A stretch of DNA of 7,303 nt. Source: Fidelibacterota bacterium (GTDB lineage Bacteria > Fidelibacterota > UBA2242 > B5-G15). The notes below the pieces were generated by a model. That model saw only the letters and a list, made by a program, of their open reading frames with translations. It did no database searches and was not told the DNA's origin. The DNA lies in NCBI GenBank assembly GCA_003645825.1, contig QNCQ01000079.1, positions 1-7,303 of the forward strand, written 5' to 3'. Shown one piece after another: positions 1-5,871 of the stretch (position 1 is its first letter; every line of letters begins with the position of its first letter). A program made the translations under genes and the position numbers.

Positions 1-274
1 GAATCACTTTGCGAATGTACAAAATAGCAGAAAGCACATAAGAAATTTTTTCCAGAGTATTTGAATATCCAGGGTGCTTCCTCAGGGTTCTCAACCTCAC
101 CACCCTGCACCCGTACTCTTCACTTACACCCACCATATTCCTGAATCCCGAAGTCAAAACACAAATTTTATACTCCATCCGGCCCAACAGCTCGTTCAAG
201 ACCCTGGTTACCCGACCTGCACCACCCCCTATAGGCGGATATTCGTAATTGAGACACAAAACCTTTTTTGCCAT
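1..274 (-). CDS. GT4-like glycosyltransferase, N-terminal 91 residues (cut by window edge)
   Basis: This is the 5' end of a gene running off the left edge. The protein begins MAKKVLCLNYEYPPIGGGAG: a first beta strand (KVLCLNYEYPP), then a glycine-rich loop (GGGAGR, residues 15-20) and the helix RVTRVLNELL. Known GT-B fold family 4 glycosyltransferases have the same N-terminus, in which this loop sits near the nucleotide-sugar and acceptor cleft. Only the acceptor-side domain is visible, so the E-x7-E donor motif cannot be checked and the sugar is unknown. The ATG at 274 is preceded by GAGAGGGTGA at a normal spacing. An in-frame GTG four codons upstream is possible but lies inside that Shine-Dalgarno stretch. 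The gene follows asnB after 29 nt on the same strand, so it probably belongs to the same glycan operon. Confidence 0.82.
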   Translation of the reverse strand, partial: MAKKVLCLNYEYPPIGGGAGRVTRVLNELLGRMEYKICVLTSGFRNMVGVSEEYGCRVVRLRTLRKHPGYSNTLEKISYVLSAILYIRKVI

Positions 275-303
275 CCGAGCATTCACCCTCTCTTCACAAA
301 TTC

Positions 304-2208
304 CTAAACATTTTTCACCGCCTCTCCAAGCATCAACAAACTCCATAGCTCTTTTCTGTAATCGCTTCTTCTCTCGACATGCTCTTTGCAAATTCTCTTC
401 AACTCTGTAAAGTTCAAACCTCTATCGAATTTCTCAATAATGTAATTGACATTCTCAAACAATCTATCCCTCAGATTCTCCCTGAGCCACCCTGATATCG
501 GTATCCCAAATCCTTTTTTCGATCGCCTGACAACAAAATCTGGGAGCAAATCTCTCACTGTTTCCTTCAATAGGCGTTTTGTCTTCAAACCTCTCATCCT
601 GTACTCTGAAGGTAACCTGGCAAGAAATTCCACAAGCTCAGTATCCAGAAAAGGACATCTCACCTCAAGAGAATTCAACATACTTGCCCTATCAACTTTA
701 AACAAAATGTCATCCACAAGGTACGTCTTTGCGTACGCACAGGAAACTCTATCGATATAATCAATATCCTCCCTAACTGCTTTAAGCGTGGGCTCGTACA
801 AAAATACCGGATCCCTGAAACCATCATCCATCGGGAGATTCCTGTAGTTAAAAGAACCAAGCCACACCTGATTTCTTAACACGGGATCTTTGTCAATCTC
901 ATTTGCAAAACCGTCCAGGAATCGTCTCAAACGGAAGCCAAAACTCATATTCCTCTCTGAGACCGGTACCAGATGGCTAAACTTTTTCATGCCAGAAATA
1001 GCAATAAATGGCAGTAAATCAATTATCCTTGAAATCTTAACCGCAACAAAAGGGTCATACCCTGCCAGAAATTCATCCCCACCATCCCCACTAAGCGCAA
1101 CCGTAATATAATCCCGGGCAAAACTGGAAAGAAGATATGTAGGGAATATTGAATAGTCAGCAAATGGTTCATCGATAGAACCCGTAACTTCATCAAAAAT
1201 TTCCATCAGGACATCAATATCGAAAATTTTGAAGTGATGATTTACACCAAAGTACTCAGCTACCCTTTTACTATAAGAAGATTCATCATAAGACTTTTCT
1301 CTAAAACCAATAGAAAACGTTTCTATCTCCGACGGGCTTCTTAGCTCAACCAGAGCCCACAATATCGAACTGGAATCAATCCCACCCGATAGAAAAACCC
1401 CTAAAGGAACATCACTCACCAGCCTCTTTTCAACAGCCTTAACAAGGAGCTCTCTTAACCTCTTCTTTGCTTCATCAAAAGAAACATCCAGCTTGGGGCT
1501 GAAGTCTAATTCCCAGTATTTCACACTGGGCAACGGTTTACCCTCATATTTACCAAACCCAGGGTCATCTAAATCAACAACTGCATAACTTCCAGGTTCA
1601 AGCCTGTAGACACCTTTGAAAATAGTCTGTAATCCCGGTACATAATCATAAACAAAATAGCGAGCTACATCACCTATATCAAACTTAAAAGTAAGACCCG
1701 GGTGCTTCTTCAAAGCTTTTATCTCCGAAGCAAATGCAAAAACTCCATTCTGAAATGCGTAGTATAGCGGTTTCTTCCCAAATCTGTCGCGAGCAAGTAG
1801 CAACCTCCGTCGCTTCCTGTCATATATCGCACACGCAAGCATTCCATCAAAACGCTCGAAACATCCCTCACCCCATTCCTCATAAGCATGAACAATTACC
1901 TCAGAATCCCCTCTGGACTTAAAAACATGCCCTCTCTTTCGAAGAACACCCCGGAGGTCTCTAAAATTGTAAACTTCGCCATTAAAAACAGCCCACACGT
2001 CTCCCTTTTCAGAACTCACCGGCTGGTTTGCTGCCATTGTCAGGTCTATTATAGAAAGTCTTCTGTGCCCCAGAGCAATTCTGTCATCTACAAAAATTCC
2101 CTCTGCATCAGGACCTCTGTGAAACAAAGTCGCTGTCATTCTCCTGATTATATCTCTATCCGGCTTTCTTGCAGAATCAACATGGAAAAAACCTGCTATC
2201 CCACACAT
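304..2208 (-). CDS. asnB: Glutamine-hydrolysing asparagine synthetase family amidotransferase (AsnB type)
   Basis: A 634-residue, two-domain cytoplasmic enzyme of the asparagine synthetase B family. These proteins take ammonia from glutamine and use ATP to adenylate a carboxylate and convert it to an amide. The N-terminal class II glutaminase domain (about 1-210) starts MCGIAG, so Cys2 becomes the nucleophile after Met removal. It also has HRGPD (30-34), LGHRRLSIIDL (46-56), FNGEVYN (75-81) and GDSEV (100-104). The synthetase domain (about 245-600) has the pyrophosphate loop SGGIDSS (274-280), SGDGGDE (373-379), DDILFKVDRASM (499-510), EVRCPFLD (515-522) and KKGFGIP (564-570). Both active sites look intact. 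Length fits the roughly 630-residue bacterial subgroup often found in polysaccharide clusters, so the real substrate may be a sugar or peptide carboxylate rather than free aspartate. The ATG lies 1 nt after the TPR-GT stop codon, with only a weak Shine-Dalgarno (GATCGG), implying translational coupling. Confidence 0.94.
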   Translation of the reverse strand: MCGIAGFFHVDSARKPDRDIIRRMTATLFHRGPDAEGIFVDDRIALGHRRLSIIDLTMAANQPVSSEKGDVWAVFNGEVYNFRDLRGVLRKRGHVFKSRGDSEVIVHAYEEWGEGCFERFDGMLACAIYDRKRRRLLLARDRFGKKPLYYAFQNGVFAFASEIKALKKHPGLTFKFDIGDVARYFVYDYVPGLQTIFKGVYRLEPGSYAVVDLDDPGFGKYEGKPLPSVKYWELDFSPKLDVSFDEAKKRLRELLVKAVEKRLVSDVPLGVFLSGGIDSSSILWALVELRSPSEIETFSIGFREKSYDESSYSKRVAEYFGVNHHFKIFDIDVLMEIFDEVTGSIDEPFADYSIFPTYLLSSFARDYITVALSGDGGDEFLAGYDPFVAVKISRIIDLLPFIAISGMKKFSHLVPVSERNMSFGFRLRRFLDGFANEIDKDPVLRNQVWLGSFNYRNLPMDDGFRDPVFLYEPTLKAVREDIDYIDRVSCAYAKTYLVDDILFKVDRASMLNSLEVRCPFLDTELVEFLARLPSEYRMRGLKTKRLLKETVRDLLPDFVVRRSKKGFGIPISGWLRENLRDRLFENVNYIIEKFDRGLNFTELKRICKEHVERRSDYRKELWSLLMLGEAVKNV

Positions 2209-2209
2209 A

Positions 2210-4147
2210 CTACCGATCGTTCTGATACGATATCACACTCTCAACAACGTAGTCCGCTTTGTCCTGAGCCTCCAGAAAACCTCTCATTACAATTTCACCT
2301 ATCAAACCAACTACAATAAACTGCATACCCCCAAGAATCGAAAACATCACCATCAAAAGAAAGGTCTCGAAACTCACCCCCCAGCCAAACAAAAACTTTG
2401 AGAAAAACAGCAGAGAGGAAACAAGCATAGCCAGGAAAGTCGCTGCAAACGCCACCTTACCAAAAAACTGCAACGGCCTTGACCTGAACCCGGTATAAAA
2501 CCTGAGAGTTATCAAATCAAGTAGCACTGTCCCCACTCTGCCCAGACCATACTTGGTATGTCCAAATCTCCTGGGGTGATGCTTCACCGGAATTTCAGCG
2601 ATCTTTATCCCCAGCCATGCAGCGTAAGCGGGGATAAACCTGTGCATCTCGCCGTACAACTTCAGGTTCTTAACTATTCCCTTCTTATAGGCCTTTAACG
2701 AACATCCAAAATCATGAATCCTTACACCTGTGCCGGCTATCAGCTTATTTATTATACGATTGGCAAAATAAGAGGGGATCTTCCGAGTCAGGGTCTTATC
2801 CTTCCTGCTCTTCCTCCAACCACTCACAAGATCATAACCTTCACTCAACTTTTTAAGCAACATCGGTATGTCTTCCGGATCATTCTGCAAATCCGCATCC
2901 ATCGTTATGACCACGTCCCCACTCGCATACTTAAACCCTGCCGCAAAAGCCGCCGTCTGGCCATAATTCTTTCTGAACTTTATTATAACCACGCTTGGAT
3001 CCTTCCTCGCAAGTTCGTCCATTATTTTCAGAGAATTATCTGTGCTCCCATCGTCAACAAAGATTATTTCATGACTTTTCTTCAGCCTCTCAAGAACCCT
3101 TTTCAGTTTATTATAAAGTAAAAAAAGAGAACCTTCCTCATTCATAACAGGAATCACCACGGAAATATCTATCTTCTCGTCTCTCTTTGTCTGCGTGGAC
3201 TCGAGGGAATCCACAATCTTTATCGGGCTAATTTTTGTAGGCGTAACTCTGACATCCTTCTTCTGAACGCTCTTAAACATCGGAAGGAACTCTTTCCAGA
3301 TGTCTATCGCCTCCGTTATTTTCCCCTCGATAGCATAGGTAAGAGCCATGAAAGTATGCAGTTTCTCATTGTCCGGATCCATTTTCAAACAACGCTGAAA
3401 ACACTCCCTTGCTTTGTGAATTTCACCCATATTGAGATAACAATATCCTTTATGATACAGGGCATTGAAATTGCCCCTCTGCCTGGCAAGGATTCCTTCA
3501 AATTCCTTAACGGCACTATCAAACATTCCCTTAAGTTCAAGCGCCAACCCCCGGTTAAAGAGGAGATCAATGGGCAAATCTCTATCCCTGGCGTAATCAT
3601 CTATCAATTTTAACGCTTCATCATATCTGTCCACATTTATATACAAAGAGGAAAGGTTCACAACAGCATGTCCGAAATCAGGTTTTAGCTCCATTGCCTT
3701 CTTGAAACACTGCTCTGCCTGAAAGAACTTTCCTGCCTGTGAATATACGATACCAAGGTCATTGTAGACTTCCGGTTTATTTAAGCCCTCATCTATAGCC
3801 CTACGGATAAACTCCGCAGACTTATTCAGATCCCCACGTAGATAAAAAACCCTGCCCGTCCCATACAATGCCTGAGAATTGCCCGGTTCTAGTTGAAGCG
3901 CTTTATTAAAATAATTCAGGGATTCCCTATCCTGACCGATTTCCAGGTGAATTTCCCCCAGCAGGAGATTCATGTGAAGATCACCACCGTTAAACCGGTA
4001 GAAATCTTCCAGAACCACCAGAGCAGATTCATAATCTCTCTTTCTAAGAAATTCCTCTGCCCGAGTCAGGATATCCAGAGCAGTCCCACCCCCAGCAGGA
4101 TTACCTGCTTTCAGCCGCTCTTCAAACCTCTTGAATCCTTCCAACAT
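2210..4147 (-). CDS. TPR repeat protein fused to membrane-anchored polyprenyl-phosphate-type GT2
   Basis: A 645-residue fusion. Residues about 23-290 form roughly eight TPR units, recognisable from helix pairs ending in motifs such as YFNKALQLEPGN (79-90), CFKKAMELKPD (147-157) and CFQRCLKMDPDN (249-260). A charged linker (about 291-326) leads to a GT-A family 2 domain with VVIPVMNEE (330-338), FVDDGSTDNS (363-372) and the metal/nucleotide motif MDADLQ (416-421). It also has GEMHRFIPAY (499-508) and HHPRRFGHTKYG (523-534), as in DPM1, GtrB and ArnC-like enzymes, which load a sugar onto a polyprenyl phosphate. Two hydrophobic segments (about 560-585 and 594-620) should anchor it, leaving the catalytic and TPR parts cytosolic. 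The sugar and the TPR partner are unknown. An in-frame TGA directly precedes the ATG at 4147, so the start cannot be further upstream. GGAG abuts this ATG with no spacer, a poor ribosome site. The next gene starts 1 nt after the stop. Confidence 0.9.
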   Translation of the reverse strand: MLEGFKRFEERLKAGNPAGGGTALDILTRAEEFLRKRDYESALVVLEDFYRFNGGDLHMNLLLGEIHLEIGQDRESLNYFNKALQLEPGNSQALYGTGRVFYLRGDLNKSAEFIRRAIDEGLNKPEVYNDLGIVYSQAGKFFQAEQCFKKAMELKPDFGHAVVNLSSLYINVDRYDEALKLIDDYARDRDLPIDLLFNRGLALELKGMFDSAVKEFEGILARQRGNFNALYHKGYCYLNMGEIHKARECFQRCLKMDPDNEKLHTFMALTYAIEGKITEAIDIWKEFLPMFKSVQKKDVRVTPTKISPIKIVDSLESTQTKRDEKIDISVVIPVMNEEGSLFLLYNKLKRVLERLKKSHEIIFVDDGSTDNSLKIMDELARKDPSVVIIKFRKNYGQTAAFAAGFKYASGDVVITMDADLQNDPEDIPMLLKKLSEGYDLVSGWRKSRKDKTLTRKIPSYFANRIINKLIAGTGVRIHDFGCSLKAYKKGIVKNLKLYGEMHRFIPAYAAWLGIKIAEIPVKHHPRRFGHTKYGLGRVGTVLLDLITLRFYTGFRSRPLQFFGKVAFAATFLAMLVSSLLFFSKFLFGWGVSFETFLLMVMFSILGGMQFIVVGLIGEIVMRGFLEAQDKADYVVESVISYQNDR

Positions 4148-4157
4148 CTCCGGTCAT
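4122..4157 (-). other. Possible 11-codon leader ORF overlapping the TPR-GT start
   Basis: An ATG at 4157 lies 7 nt after AGGAGG (4165-4170), the best Shine-Dalgarno in this region. It opens a short frame encoding MTGDVGRIQEV, ending at TGA (4122-4124). This frame overlaps the first eight codons of the TPR-GT gene, whose own ATG (4147) is out of frame and has no properly spaced ribosome site. The mini-ORF could load ribosomes that then re-initiate at 4147. It could also be a chance frame, or sign of an indel in the assembly. There is no homology to support it as a functional peptide. Confidence 0.35.
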
Positions 4158-4163
4158 GGCTCC

Positions 4164-4193
4164 GCCTCCTCAGTCACATCCGGCTGAAGAGGC
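4164..4193 (-). promoter_or_regulatory. Leader hairpin with CsrA-like GGAUGU loop sequestering AGGAGG
   Basis: On the minus strand, GCCTCTTCAG (4184-4193) pairs with CTGAGGAGGC (4164-4173) in a 10-bp stem with one G-U wobble. The loop is CCGGATGTGA. Inside the loop, a C-A mismatch followed by a C-G pair would leave a GGAUGU hexaloop. The known E. coli CsrA SELEX consensus is RUACARGGAUGU, with GGA presented in a hairpin loop, so the 3' half matches exactly. The 3' arm holds the AGGAGG ribosome site. Further GGA triplets lie at 4161-4163, 4149-4151, 4140-4142 and 4136-4138. The arrangement resembles a CsrA-repressed leader. CsrA binding itself is inferred. Confidence 0.6.
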
Positions 4194-4221
4194 TTAAAAA
4201 GGGCTATTGAATCGACTTCTA

Positions 4222-4458
4222 TTATCCCGCTTTGCGGGAAATAACCTCTTTTAAATACTGTCCATCCAGTTCCCTGGATATAAGAGAAGCCCTGTTTTCT
4301 TCTAAAATTTTCTGGTATAGTTCCTCCCGATACACAGGAATCTCAAGCGGGGCTTCTATACCAATCTTGACATAACTCCCGCTAACTTCTAGAACTTTTA
4401 CTTTAATATTACTGCCAATTCGGATGGTTTCGTTACGCTTCCTTGTTAAAACTAACAT
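4222..4458 (-). CDS. csrA: CsrA, post-transcriptional regulator (RNA-binding)
   Basis: A 78-residue protein starting MLVLTRKRNETIRIG, the family signature. CsrA is a small dimer that binds GGA-containing hairpins in mRNA leaders and usually blocks ribosome access. RNA-contact residues known from E. coli are present: L4, R6, V42 and R44, within APLEIPVYREELY (36-48). The C-terminal helix and tail (about 46-78) are longer than in the 61-residue E. coli protein and closer to the 74-residue B. subtilis form, which FliW controls. Asn55 in EENRAS matches, from memory, a residue needed for FliW binding in B. subtilis. I chose the ATG at 4458 over an in-frame TTG at 4503, because the protein family starts there and GGGAGG lies 5 nt upstream. 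The gene is 47 nt downstream of fliW and its start is folded into a hairpin. Confidence 0.97.
   Translation of the reverse strand: MLVLTRKRNETIRIGSNIKVKVLEVSGSYVKIGIEAPLEIPVYREELYQKILEENRASLISRELDGQYLKEVISRKAG
4225..4239 (-). other. Small GC-rich hairpin at the csrA 3' end
   Basis: TCCCGC and GCGGGA form a perfect 6-bp stem around an AAA triloop, inside the last codons of csrA and ending directly before TAA. The following bases (TAATAGAAGTC) contain no U-tract, so it is not an intrinsic terminator. It could stabilise the upstream mRNA end or be a by-product of the coding sequence. Confidence 0.4.
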
Positions 4459-4477
4459 TTCTCCCTCCCTGGAGAAA
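4458..4477 (-). promoter_or_regulatory. csrA ribosome-site hairpin, candidate CsrA autoregulatory site
   Basis: TTTCTCC (4471-4477) and GGAGAAA (4458-4464) form a perfect 7-bp stem around the hexaloop AGGGAG (4465-4470). The loop contains GGA, and the 3' arm reaches the A of the csrA ATG, so the whole Shine-Dalgarno (GGGAGGGAG) is in the loop and stem. Known high-affinity CsrA sites present GGA in a hairpin loop over the ribosome site, and E. coli csrA represses its own translation. Autoregulation here is inferred from that geometry. Another GGA lies at 4491-4493. Confidence 0.6.
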
Positions 4478-4505
4478 ACCCTTCTTATATTCCACAGACA
4501 CAATT

Positions 4506-4946
4506 TTACCTAACATTGCTATTTTCACATATTAGTTCGCTCAAGTCTCGCTCCAATATAAGCTGATACCCAACCATTCTGTCTCGACATACAACGATAG
4601 GCGCACTATAGTTAGCTATTAACTTTTTCTCACCTTTTTCAAGCCTTACCACAAAATATATATCAACACCATTCCCGTTTGCTCCAAAATACCTTTTTAT
4701 CTCCTTTCTCACAAGCTTATAAAGTTCTTCACTGGTCTCAGCAACAGGGCACTTCATAATGATCATCGATATATCAGGCTCATCTGTTGAGTAGAGAAGA
4801 CTGAAAAGTGGGTTGTCCTTTACCTCTGCTATATTAAACCTTTTCAACCACTCAAAACCTGGAAGACCATACGGGAACTCAACGGTTACAAGGTTTCTAA
4901 TCTCTATACCTTCTAACATCTGTGGATGTTTGTTACCGTTCTTCAA
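4506..4946 (-). CDS. fliW: FliW, flagellar assembly factor and CsrA antagonist
   Basis: A 146-residue protein of the FliW family. Visible signatures are VEFPYGLPGFE (22-32), LLYSTDEPDIS (50-60) and ANYSAPIVVCRDRMVGYQLI (111-130), spanning the usual compact beta-barrel length. In B. subtilis, FliW binds flagellin until hook completion allows flagellin export. Freed FliW then binds CsrA at an allosteric site and relieves repression of flagellin translation. The adjacent csrA supports this pairing. The start is TTG at 4946 with GGAGG 6 nt upstream. An in-frame ATG at 4919 gives a protein nine residues shorter with no Shine-Dalgarno, so TTG is preferred. The gene begins 13 nt after the flgL stop and is probably co-transcribed with it. 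Confidence 0.96.
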   Translation of the reverse strand: MKNGNKHPQMLEGIEIRNLVTVEFPYGLPGFEWLKRFNIAEVKDNPLFSLLYSTDEPDISMIIMKCPVAETSEELYKLVRKEIKRYFGANGNGVDIYFVVRLEKGEKKLIANYSAPIVVCRDRMVGYQLILERDLSELICENSNVR

Positions 4947-4952
4947 CTCTAA

Positions 4953-4957
4953 CCTCC
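4953..4957 (-). promoter_or_regulatory. Shine-Dalgarno deciding the fliW TTG start
   Basis: GGAGG sits 6 nt before TTG (4944-4946), between the flgL stop and fliW. The alternative ATG at 4919 has only AAACATCCACAG before it, so this site supports the rare-codon start. Confidence 0.7.
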
Positions 4958-4959
4958 AA

Positions 4960-5841
4960 TTACTCCAGAAAACTAAACAGGTTTAGCTGTATTGCATTTG
5001 AAGTAACACTCAACGCTGCTTTAAAGGCTGTTTCTTCAACATTGTACTGTGTGATTGCCTCTGCAAGATCAACATCCTCTGCATTGGAGAGATATGAGGC
5101 CAAATTCATATTGGCTGTCTCAAGTCTATTCTTAATCAGCTTCAATTGCTTCCGGATAGAACCAACACTAGAATTGAGGTTCAATAAATTATCACCAACC
5201 TGATCGATTCTAGCAATCAAATCAGCCACCTCTTCAGGATTATTATTATCAAGAGCATTCTTTAAGTCAGTAAGAACGGTAAAAACATTCGTAGCCCTAA
5301 GCTGCTCTCCACTTACATTTATTACTACTGAATAATTCTCGCCAACCCTGCGGAAAAGTTTTTCCCCATTACCATTATAAACTACCGAGTAGCCGTCGTA
5401 AGTAAACGGTTTTTCCCCTTTTGTAGAAGTACCCGCAAAGACATATTTGCCGAGGTACGAACTATTTCCAAGGGATACTATATCGTTTATTATTGAATCA
5501 ACCTCCCCTGACAGTATTCGACGGCCTTCTTCATCAAGGGTATTATCAGCCCCCTGAACAGCTATTTCTTTTACACGTAGTATTTTCTCATATATACTGT
5601 CTATAATGCTCATGGTATTCTCAACCCATCCCAAAGAACTTTCCACATTCTGTAAAAACCCTTCATTTTGTTCTATTTTCCTCCTAAACTTATCGGCCTT
5701 TGAGAAGTTAATGGGGTCAGATGAGGGTTTCTCTATTCTTTTCCCTGTAGCTATTGAAGCCTGTTTCTCCCTTAAGCTTTCCTTTGTACTATTTAAACTT
5801 TGTAACAGCGTTCTCGTTATTATTGATTGTGTCACCCTCAT
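4960..5841 (-). CDS. flgL: FlgL, hook-filament junction protein 2 (HAP3)
   Basis: A 293-residue flagellin-related axial protein that joins the FlgK layer to the filament. It is exported by the flagellar type III system. The N-terminal helix region (1-75) has the flagellin-like pattern ATGKRIEKPSSDP (31-43). The middle contains YVFAGTST (133-140), typical of FlgL. The C-terminal helix has DVDLAEAIT (256-264) followed by YNVEETAFKAAL, the matching D0/D1 coiled-coil half. Length is normal for the family (about 300). The ATG at 5841 has GAGAGGGTGA just upstream. It follows flgK after 30 nt and precedes fliW by 13 nt, so it sits inside one operon with its assembly partners. Confidence 0.95.
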   Translation of the reverse strand: MRVTQSIITRTLLQSLNSTKESLREKQASIATGKRIEKPSSDPINFSKADKFRRKIEQNEGFLQNVESSLGWVENTMSIIDSIYEKILRVKEIAVQGADNTLDEEGRRILSGEVDSIINDIVSLGNSSYLGKYVFAGTSTKGEKPFTYDGYSVVYNGNGEKLFRRVGENYSVVINVSGEQLRATNVFTVLTDLKNALDNNNPEEVADLIARIDQVGDNLLNLNSSVGSIRKQLKLIKNRLETANMNLASYLSNAEDVDLAEAITQYNVEETAFKAALSVTSNAIQLNLFSFLE

Positions 5842-5871
5842 GATTCACCCTCTCCCTTTGTTTTCAAAAAA

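Noticed and set aside
74..307. 77-codon open frame on the plus strand at the left edge
   Set aside because: The opposite strand encodes a recognisable GT4-like N-terminus with a suitable ribosome site, so the plus frame is a shadow.
1888..2319. 143-codon open frame on the plus strand
   Set aside because: It lies antisense across the asnB start and the GT 3' end, which are well supported by motifs. Its translation is low-complexity and shows no family signature.
2714..3121. 135-codon open frame on the plus strand
   Set aside because: It is antisense to the catalytic core of the GT2 domain, where DDGSTD and DADLQ are clear on the minus strand. No recognisable domain.
4164..4193. The 10-bp hairpin read as an intrinsic terminator
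   Set aside because: It is followed by GGAGCCATG on the minus strand and by TTAAAAA on the plus strand, so neither side has a U-tract.
4459..4503. N-terminal extension of CsrA from a TTG at 4503
   Set aside because: CsrA proteins begin at MLVL. The extension would be 15 unlike residues, has no suitable Shine-Dalgarno, and overlaps the leader hairpin.
4947..4975. GGA motifs before fliW as another CsrA site
   Set aside because: Two GGA triplets are present but I see no stem to present them; the second is simply the Shine-Dalgarno.
5842..5871. flgK-flgL gap as a terminator or CsrA site
   Set aside because: It has a T-run and a GGGAGAGGG purine stretch, but no complementary arm forms a convincing hairpin; it reads as a normal ribosome site.
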